From positions 1-64,000 of the forward strand of contig JAPZAS010000026.1 of assembly GCA_027460525.1 (NCBI GenBank): a DNA stretch of 64,000 nucleotides, in the 5' to 3' direction. A model generated the notes under the pieces. The model was given only the letters and a program-made list of their open reading frames with translations. It did no database searches and was not told the DNA's origin. The translations under genes were made by a program, and so were the position numbers. This DNA comes from Candidatus Methanoperedens sp. GTDB lineage: Archaea; Halobacteriota; Methanosarcinia; Methanosarcinales; Methanoperedenaceae. Below are positions 58,762-64,000 of this stretch, piece by piece; position 1 is the stretch's first letter; each line of letters opens with the position of its first letter.

Positions 58762-60011
58762 AGAGCAAAATACTAACACAGATTATAGCATACGGAATAC
58801 TGGCAGTTTTTCTATCAGTAATGGTCAGCCCTGTTCTCGGCGCGCCCCTCATAGGAGGGCAGGGAAGCAAAATCCAGGCAAATTTCATGAGCCAGGACCC
58901 CGATCCTGCGGATGCCGGGAAGGATTTGGATCTAAGATGGCAGGTTGTAAATACCCTGAGTACTCCAGCCGACCTGAAGTTCCACCTTGATGCCGGATAT
59001 CCTTTTTTATTTGAGGCAGGGGATAGTCCTGATCAGGACCTGGGAACATCGGCGGGGACGAACGATAACCAGGTTTATTATGTGCTCCACTACAAACTCA
59101 GGGTAGCCGATAATGCTATCAAGGGAACTTATAATGTAACGCTGAGCTGGGATACAGGACAAGGCTGGACAAAGAAGGATTTCCCGATATACATCGATCC
59201 TAAAAGGGCGGATTTCGTAGTCGGTGCGCTTGTAACATCCCCTGAGAAGCTGATAGCAGATACACAGCAGGCAAAGCTTTCCGTGGATATTAACAACATA
59301 GGGAAAGGCAATGCCGAGAATGTAAAAGTAAAACTTTTCCTGCCTTCAGGCTTCAACTCCAGTTACAGTTATTCGGACGAGGACAGCCTTGGAATAATTG
59401 CAGAAGGCGGCAGTAAAACGGCAACATTCTATGCTGATGTTGATGAAAATATCAAGGAAGGAGACTATAATGCCAGACTTGAAGTCACGTATAAGGATGA
59501 AAATGATGAAAACAATACATACAGGACAAAGACCCTCGCCCTCAGCATACCCATCAAGCCTGCTCCGCATCTGATAGTGGAATCCGTGACAACAGTTCCG
59601 GAAAACCTGACACCCGGAAATAAAGCTGAAATTCATATCAAGGTCAAAAACACAGGGAATAAAAAAGCTGAAGCAGTGTCTTTGCGCGTATTCAAGGATG
59701 CCTCCCAGCCTTTTGAGTTCAACGAAAAATCGGATTTCGTGGGAAAACTTGAGCCAGGTGAAAGCGGCGACGCCGTGCTCAGATTCACCGTCGATGGGAC
59801 TGCGGTGGCAAAGACGTATCTTATCGATACGGAATTAAGAGGTATTGATGAAACAAACGAGGTTGTGATATTCGATCGCACGGTGCCTTTAATTGTAAAC
59901 CCTGCAGCGAAAGGTTCGCCCTTAGCCTCCGCAGGTCTCGTTGGCGGTCTTGTGATTGTTCTCGGCGCGATTGTGGCGAGGCATTATTGGAAAAATAAAA
60001 GGAGTTTATAG
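58758..60011 (+). CDS. COG1361-type exported accessory protein of the RND exporter
   Basis: A 417-residue exported protein: signal peptide (YGILAVFLSVMVSPVLGAPL, cleavage after VLG), two CARDB-like Ig domains (VDINNIGKGNAENVKVKLFLP and KVKNTGNKKAEAVSLRVFKD) and a C-terminal anchor (ASAGLVGGLVIVLGAIVARHY) plus KNKRSL. It overlaps the RND subunit 2 stop by 4 bp. It is likely a surface-exposed adaptor or substrate-handling partner of the exporter. Analogous pairing occurs across the divergent promoter with the MacB-like system. Confidence 0.8.
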   Translation: MKSKILTQIIAYGILAVFLSVMVSPVLGAPLIGGQGSKIQANFMSQDPDPADAGKDLDLRWQVVNTLSTPADLKFHLDAGYPFLFEAGDSPDQDLGTSAGTNDNQVYYVLHYKLRVADNAIKGTYNVTLSWDTGQGWTKKDFPIYIDPKRADFVVGALVTSPEKLIADTQQAKLSVDINNIGKGNAENVKVKLFLPSGFNSSYSYSDEDSLGIIAEGGSKTATFYADVDENIKEGDYNARLEVTYKDENDENNTYRTKTLALSIPIKPAPHLIVESVTTVPENLTPGNKAEIHIKVKNTGNKKAEAVSLRVFKDASQPFEFNEKSDFVGKLEPGESGDAVLRFTVDGTAVAKTYLIDTELRGIDETNEVVIFDRTVPLIVNPAAKGSPLASAGLVGGLVIVLGAIVARHYWKNKRSL

Positions 60012-60024
60012 CCAGAGAGGTATT

Positions 60025-60861
60025 TTGACAAGCGCAGCAGGTACTACCGTGGCATCGGAGGGTGAGAAAATATTCTCGATCAAAGTTGAGAAGCTCACAA
60101 AAAAGTTTGGGGATTTTACTGCTGTTGATGCAATTTCATTCTCTGTGAAAAGAGGTGAGACATTTGCTTTCTTGGGACCTAACGGAGCCGGGAAAACAAC
60201 GACCATCAAAATGCTTACAACGCTTCTTCGCCCCACGAGCGGGACTATGCTTGTAAACGGTTATGACCCTGTCCAGAACCAGGATGCTGTAAGACGTTCT
60301 TTCGGGATAGTGTTCCAGGACGAAAGCCTCGATGAGGAACTCACTGTTTATGAGAACATGGAATTACACGGCGTCCTCTATAAAGTTCCGAAGGAACTCC
60401 TTTCGAAAAAGATTGAAGAGCTTCTAAGGTTCGTTGAACTGTGGGACAGAAAGAATGATATTGTGAAGCATTTCTCAGGAGGTATGAAGCGGCGCCTTGA
60501 GATAGCGCGCGGGCTTTTGCACCTCCCGAAAATATTATTCCTGGATGAGCCCACGCTTGGCCTTGATCCGCAGACCCGCAACCATATCTGGGGCTATCTC
60601 AGGGAATTAAACCGCACCGAGGGCATCACTGTGTTTTTTACCACGCATTATATGGAGGAGGCAGAAAGGGTGGCTGAACGCATCGCGATTATTGACAGAG
60701 GCACGATTATCGCCGAAGGAAGTCCGGCTGAGTTGATGAAACAGACCAATACAGGTTCGCTTGAGGAAGCTTTTCTATCTCTTACAGGACGGAGGATTCG
60801 GGAGGAAGAAGCAGGCAGCATTGAACAGATGCGGAATCTCCGCAAGTTGTGGAGGAGATGA
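60025..60861 (+). CDS. DrrA-like ABC exporter ATPase (second copy)
   Basis: A 278-residue ATPase. Walker A is GPNGAGKTTTI, Q-loop IVFQDESLDEELTVYENMEL, signature HFSGGMKRRLEIARGLL, Walker B ILFLDEPTLGLDPQT and H-loop TTHYMEEAERVA. The C-terminal SLEEAFLSLTGR is typical of DrrA. A TTG at 60025 with GAGAGG 5 bp upstream is the likely start; the longer frame would overlap the COG1361 stop by 56 bp. It is followed 3 bp later by the permease. Confidence 0.92.
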   Translation: MTSAAGTTVASEGEKIFSIKVEKLTKKFGDFTAVDAISFSVKRGETFAFLGPNGAGKTTTIKMLTTLLRPTSGTMLVNGYDPVQNQDAVRRSFGIVFQDESLDEELTVYENMELHGVLYKVPKELLSKKIEELLRFVELWDRKNDIVKHFSGGMKRRLEIARGLLHLPKILFLDEPTLGLDPQTRNHIWGYLRELNRTEGITVFFTTHYMEEAERVAERIAIIDRGTIIAEGSPAELMKQTNTGSLEEAFLSLTGRRIREEEAGSIEQMRNLRKLWRR

Positions 60862-60864
60862 GCT

Positions 60865-61611
60865 ATGGGTACTATTTACATCCTGTGGCTCAGGCAGCTC
60901 AAGCGCTATATGCGTTCGCATTCAAGGATTATCGGCTCTTTGGGTCAGCCGCTGCTTTTCCTGCTTGCTTTGGGATATGGTTTCGGGCCGATATTCCAGA
61001 AAGCAGGACAGGGAAATTATCTTGAGTTCCTGGCTCCAGGCGTTATTGCCATGAGCATTCTTTTTACATCGATTTTTTCAGGCATAGAACTTATATGGGA
61101 CAGGCAGTTCGGGTTCTTGAAAGAAACGCTTGTGGCACCGGCTTCGCGGCTTGATATAATGATAGGCAGAACGCTGGGAGGAGCCACGGTAGCTACAATG
61201 CAGGGAATTATTGTATTACTGATATCCGTGGTTGCCGGATTCAGGCCGACGAATCTTGTGCTGCTGCCTGTTGCAATTCTAATAATGGCATTGATCGCGC
61301 TGTTATTCACTGCTATGGGAACAGCCATAGCCTCGCTCCTGGAAGATATGCAGGGATTCCAGATGATTATGAATTTTCTGGTTATGCCCCTTTTTTTCCT
61401 GTCAGGCGCGCTGTTCCCGCTTCAGGGACTCCCGGATTTGATTGTCCTGCTTTCAAGCCTCAATCCGCTCACATACGGCGTTGATGGTCTAAGAGGAGCA
61501 CTCGTAGGTCAGATGTATTTCGGCTTCGGCATTGATTTTCTCGTGCTTTGCGGCGTTTCCGCGCTGTTCCTTGTGGTCGGGAGTTATCTATTTTCAAAGA
61601 TACAGGTATAG
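60865..61611 (+). CDS. DrrB-like ABC-2 permease (second copy)
   Basis: A 248-residue membrane subunit with six helices and the ABC-2 pattern: SLGQPLLFLLALGYGFGPIF, LAPGVIAMSILFTSIFSGIELIWDRQFGFLKETLVAPASR and MPLFFLSGALFPLQGLPD...NPLTYGVDGLRGALVG. It belongs to the RND-COG1361-ABC unit and ends it. The pair is related to, but clearly diverged from, the pair at 41861-43629. Confidence 0.93.
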   Translation: MGTIYILWLRQLKRYMRSHSRIIGSLGQPLLFLLALGYGFGPIFQKAGQGNYLEFLAPGVIAMSILFTSIFSGIELIWDRQFGFLKETLVAPASRLDIMIGRTLGGATVATMQGIIVLLISVVAGFRPTNLVLLPVAILIMALIALLFTAMGTAIASLLEDMQGFQMIMNFLVMPLFFLSGALFPLQGLPDLIVLLSSLNPLTYGVDGLRGALVGQMYFGFGIDFLVLCGVSALFLVVGSYLFSKIQV

Positions 61612-61693
61612 GATGTGTATCGCGCTTGCCCAAAACTATTTTATAGAATGAGAACCAACCTTATTCGCGGGAAGTAAAAATTTGGAGGTTAAT

Positions 61694-62161
61694 ATGAAAG
61701 CAAAAGCAATTCCTGTAGGTTTTCATTCGCTCACACCCGATCTGGTCGTGAACGATGTTGCAGCGGCAATTGAATTTTACAAAAGGGCATTCGGTGCGAA
61801 AAAACGCAGGGTCTTTCACGGACCTGGAGGAGGCATCATGCATGCGGAACTCCAGATCGGTAATTCGATACTGATGCTGTCTCCTGAGTACCCTGAAATG
61901 AATGTGTTCTCGCCCCTGTCGCCGGGAGGCGGCACAAGTGCAAGCATTTTCCTGTATGTTGATGATGTTGATGCAGTCTTTGAGAAGGCTGTTTCCGCAG
62001 GCGTCACGGTAGCCATGCCAGTCGCGGATATGTTCTGGGGCGACCGCGCAGGTGCCATTGTTGACCCGTTCGGTCACCGCTGGATGCTGGCTACGCATAC
62101 GAAGGATCTATCCGATGAGGAGATAGAAGGGGTTACGAAGGCGATGTTCGCCAAGCCTTAG
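61694..62161 (+). CDS. PhnB-like VOC-family protein
   Basis: A 155-residue glyoxalase/bleomycin-resistance (VOC) fold protein of the PhnB-like subgroup: HSLTPDLVVNDVAAAIEFYKRAFGAKKR, IMHAELQIGNSILMLS, VDDVDAVFEKAVSAGVTV and WGDRAGAIVDPFGHRWMLATH. ATG at 61694 has GGAGGTT 6-8 bp upstream. A TATA-like ctattttatag lies about 55 bp upstream. The metal-site residues of true glyoxalases are only partly kept; substrate unknown. Confidence 0.88.
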   Translation: MKAKAIPVGFHSLTPDLVVNDVAAAIEFYKRAFGAKKRRVFHGPGGGIMHAELQIGNSILMLSPEYPEMNVFSPLSPGGGTSASIFLYVDDVDAVFEKAVSAGVTVAMPVADMFWGDRAGAIVDPFGHRWMLATHTKDLSDEEIEGVTKAMFAKP

Positions 62162-63099
62162 GTTTTTATCTTCAATACAACCTTTCCCCGAGGATGCCCG
62201 GTTTGCAGATATACGAGCGCCTCTGCCGCCTGCTCCAGTGGGAATGTCCTGTCAACATGCACTTTGATAACGCGCTTCTCTGCGAGTTCAGCCACTCCGG
62301 ATAATCGTTCGCTGTTCACCTGCGTGAACTGTCCTATTGCTTTCACCCCGTATCGTTCCATGAGTTCCTGGCGAGGCTGTTCCAGCATGGAAACGATTAT
62401 CCCGCCTTTTCTTAACACCTTGAAAGACCGCTCGTACGTCTCGCCGCCCACAGTGTCAAAGACAGCATCGTAGTCGTGCAGCATATCCTCGAATGGCTGG
62501 TTCTTGTAATCCAGGGCTTCATCTGCGCCCAGTTCCTTGACATGCTTCAAATCCCTTGCGCTCGCGGTTGCAGCAACATACGCGCCTATGTGCTTTGCAA
62601 GCTGGATGGCGACTGTGCCGATACCGCCAGCGCCGCCGTGGATTAGAATCTTTTTGCCCCTTGAAATGCCGATGTGGTCCACGAGCGCCTGCCATGCGCT
62701 TGCACCTGTAAGCGGCAGTGCGGCGGCTTCGACATGATTGAGGTTCTTGGGTTTGCGTGCCGTTGCTTTTGCATCTGCCGAAGTAAATTCGGCAAACGAG
62801 CCTGAGGCGCCGCTCAGGACGCTGGCATAACCGTAAACCTCACCGCCTTTTTTGAAACCCGAAACGCCATCGCCGATTTCAGCCACGATGCCTGAAAAAT
62901 CCCCTCCAAGGTTTGCCGGGAACTCAAGCGGCGCCATCTCCTGCATATACCCTTGCCGGATTTTCCAGTCCACAGGGTTAACCCCGGCAGCATATACCTC
63001 GACAAGAATCTTCCCCCGCGACACGGCGGGTTTTGGCGCGTTATTATTAATCCTTACAACCTCACTGCCTCCGTATTTATTGATTTGCGCTGCTTTCAT
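62158..63099 (-). CDS. Quinone-oxidoreductase-type zinc-independent dehydrogenase
   Basis: A 313-residue MDR-family enzyme: MKAAQINKYGGSEVVRINNN, VYAAGVNPVDWKIRQGYM, PANLGGDFSGIVAEIGDGV, LPLTGASAWQALVDHIGISRG, the NADPH motif ILIHGGAGGIGTVAIQLAKHIGAYVAATAS and DLKHVKELGADEALDYKN. The catalytic and structural zinc cysteines are absent, as in quinone oxidoreductases. ATG at 63099 has GGAGGT 7 bp upstream. Its 3' end overlaps the VOC gene by 4 bp (convergent). Confidence 0.9.
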   Translation of the reverse strand: MKAAQINKYGGSEVVRINNNAPKPAVSRGKILVEVYAAGVNPVDWKIRQGYMQEMAPLEFPANLGGDFSGIVAEIGDGVSGFKKGGEVYGYASVLSGASGSFAEFTSADAKATARKPKNLNHVEAAALPLTGASAWQALVDHIGISRGKKILIHGGAGGIGTVAIQLAKHIGAYVAATASARDLKHVKELGADEALDYKNQPFEDMLHDYDAVFDTVGGETYERSFKVLRKGGIIVSMLEQPRQELMERYGVKAIGQFTQVNSERLSGVAELAEKRVIKVHVDRTFPLEQAAEALVYLQTGHPRGKVVLKIKT

Positions 63100-63333
63100 A
63101 TTTGTTACCTCCTTGCTATTTTGAAGCGGGCATCCTGACTTTGTTCGGACTTGTGAAAACCTCCTTCCTGTAGGGATATATTTTCTGTTTGCGGAACTTA
63201 TAGCTTTCTGTGGGAAAAGTGGTGTTGTTGATAGTGGGAGTAACAGGACACTTTCTTTCATACACGATGGAAGCCAGCAATACAATAAAAATAATGCAAA
63301 ATTACTTAAGGTTTTGAAGCATGAATTAAATTC

Positions 63334-63918
63334 ATGAAGCGCATAAATGCTTTAATCAGTGGAGAAGTCCAGGGTGTGGGTTATAGAGAAGCGGTTAAAC
63401 GCTTCGCTTTTGAGTTAAGTATTTATGGGTGGGTCAGGAACTTGGAGGATGGGAGAGTTGAGATAACAGCAGAGGGAGAAAATCAGAGCATTGAAAAATT
63501 TTTTGAAAAAATAAATATCAACAGATATCCGATTTTTGTGGAAAAAGTGGAAACAAAAGAGGAGATTTATAAAGGGGACTTAAAATCATTTAAGGTCATA
63601 AGAGATAAAGATTTGCAGAAAGAGATTTTGTCAGCTTTGTCGAGAGGAACTGTGGATATTCATGAAATGAAAGAAATCATGAAAGCTGTAAGGGAGGACA
63701 CAGCCCATATTCCTGAAATAAGAGAGAATACAACGATAATGCTGGAGAAGCAGGATTTACATATCAAAATAACTGAAACGGGTTTTGGGGAGGTCAAGGA
63801 GGAAATCCACATGTTACGGGATGACTTCAGGGAACTTTTCATGCATGAGGTGGGCGAACTGCGAAGCGAGATTGCTGAGATAAAAGCCACGCTCGCAAGG
63901 ATGCAGGCAGCGGGGTAA
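63334..63918 (+). CDS. Acylphosphatase with C-terminal coiled-coil extension
   Basis: Residues 1-92 are an acylphosphatase: ALISGEVQGVGYREAVKRFA with the active-site Arg, and GWVRNLEDGRVEITAEGE with the catalytic Asn, ending FKVIRDKD. Acylphosphatases cleave carboxyl-phosphate bonds. Residues about 95-194 are an unusual helical tail (LQKEILSALSRGTVDIHEMK, FGEVKEEIHMLRDDFRELF, VGELRSEIAEIKATLARMQ) predicted to form a coiled coil; such a tail is absent in the usual 90-residue enzymes. It may oligomerise the enzyme or tether it to a partner. Confidence 0.88.
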   Translation: MKRINALISGEVQGVGYREAVKRFAFELSIYGWVRNLEDGRVEITAEGENQSIEKFFEKININRYPIFVEKVETKEEIYKGDLKSFKVIRDKDLQKEILSALSRGTVDIHEMKEIMKAVREDTAHIPEIRENTTIMLEKQDLHIKITETGFGEVKEEIHMLRDDFRELFMHEVGELRSEIAEIKATLARMQAAG

Positions 63919-64000
63919 TATAGGAATCGCAGATAAAAGCGCCCAGAGCCGCCTGCCTCTCGAGTTGCACTGGGAGGCGCATACACGCGGGTTTTGGCGC

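Noticed and set aside
1-64000. Whole window as part of a Borg-type extrachromosomal element
   Set aside because: Presence of tRNAs, polB, proC, hisD, nadC, sufBC, rtcB and thermosome with mixed strands argues for chromosome; a single in-frame repeat is not enough.

Overview
The window is archaeal chromosomal DNA, most likely from a Methanosarcinales relative and plausibly a Methanoperedens-type (ANME-2d) methanotroph. The archaeal signs are family-B DNA polymerase, thermosome, Trm1 and Trm5-type tRNA methyltransferases, RtcB with archease, adenine deaminase, an RPA remnant, and TATA boxes close to start codons. MtxX, a protein tied to methanogens and their relatives, a PhaC-type polyhydroxyalkanoate synthase and a multiheme-independent P460/cupredoxin lipoprotein point to the Methanoperedens side, but this is inference without 16S rRNA or mcr genes. 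No rRNA genes, no CRISPR array and no clear origin were seen.

Layout. 1-4.1 kb: edge of a VapB-type antitoxin, trm1, an ArlG/FlaG-like protein and a secreted repeat protein. 4.1-6.8 kb: tRNA-Thr(GGT), tRNA-Arg(TCT), a Trm5-like gene, mtxX and proC on the minus strand. 7.0-8.6 kb: an AT-rich TIR-like/TPR gene that may be a defence effector. 8.7-14.9 kb: flavoprotein, cutA, site-2 protease, tatC, the divergent NAD pair nadX/nadC, a cysteine-cluster protein and a THEP1 NTPase. 15.0-17.6 kb: a compact AT-rich three-gene cassette (phosphoribosyltransferase, DprA/SLOG with an unusual C-terminal domain, HAD phosphatase), the best candidate for an undescribed system here. 17.7-21.1 kb: polB and a DUF89 phosphatase. 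21.2-24.4 kb: accessory zone with a membrane protein, an IS630-type element whose transposase needs a -1 frameshift, and gene remnants.

24.5-32.4 kb: P460-cupredoxin lipoprotein; a divergent peptide-deformylase-like protein directly ahead of sufC-sufB; adenine deaminase; GYD protein; radical SAM protein, a 26-residue coupled ORF and phaC. 32.4-41.7 kb: CBS protein, Hsp20, an IS5-type remnant, rtcB/archease, a TRAM remnant, a CxxC protein, isoaspartyl methyltransferase, hisD, an SDR and the thermosome. 41.7-45.1 kb: tiny zinc-ribbon-like ORF, an ABC exporter, a truncated chrA, a dual-specificity phosphatase, and fused scraps of hsp20 and RPA. 45.1-48.9 kb: a single-chain UvrD-type helicase with a Fe-S PD-(D/E)XK nuclease, and a RelE-type toxin-antitoxin pair.

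49.0-61.6 kb is an envelope/export island organised around a TrmB-type regulator: on one side a MacB-like ABC transporter with two tandem COG1361 surface proteins (one broken), a membrane-bound winged-helix protein and a PHP protein; on the other a two-gene, half-size RND exporter, a COG1361 protein and a DrrAB-like ABC exporter. The window ends with a VOC protein, a zinc-less quinone-oxidoreductase-type dehydrogenase and an acylphosphatase with a coiled-coil tail. Several AT-rich islands and at least seven gene remnants show that this chromosome is mosaic, although the core genes are intact.
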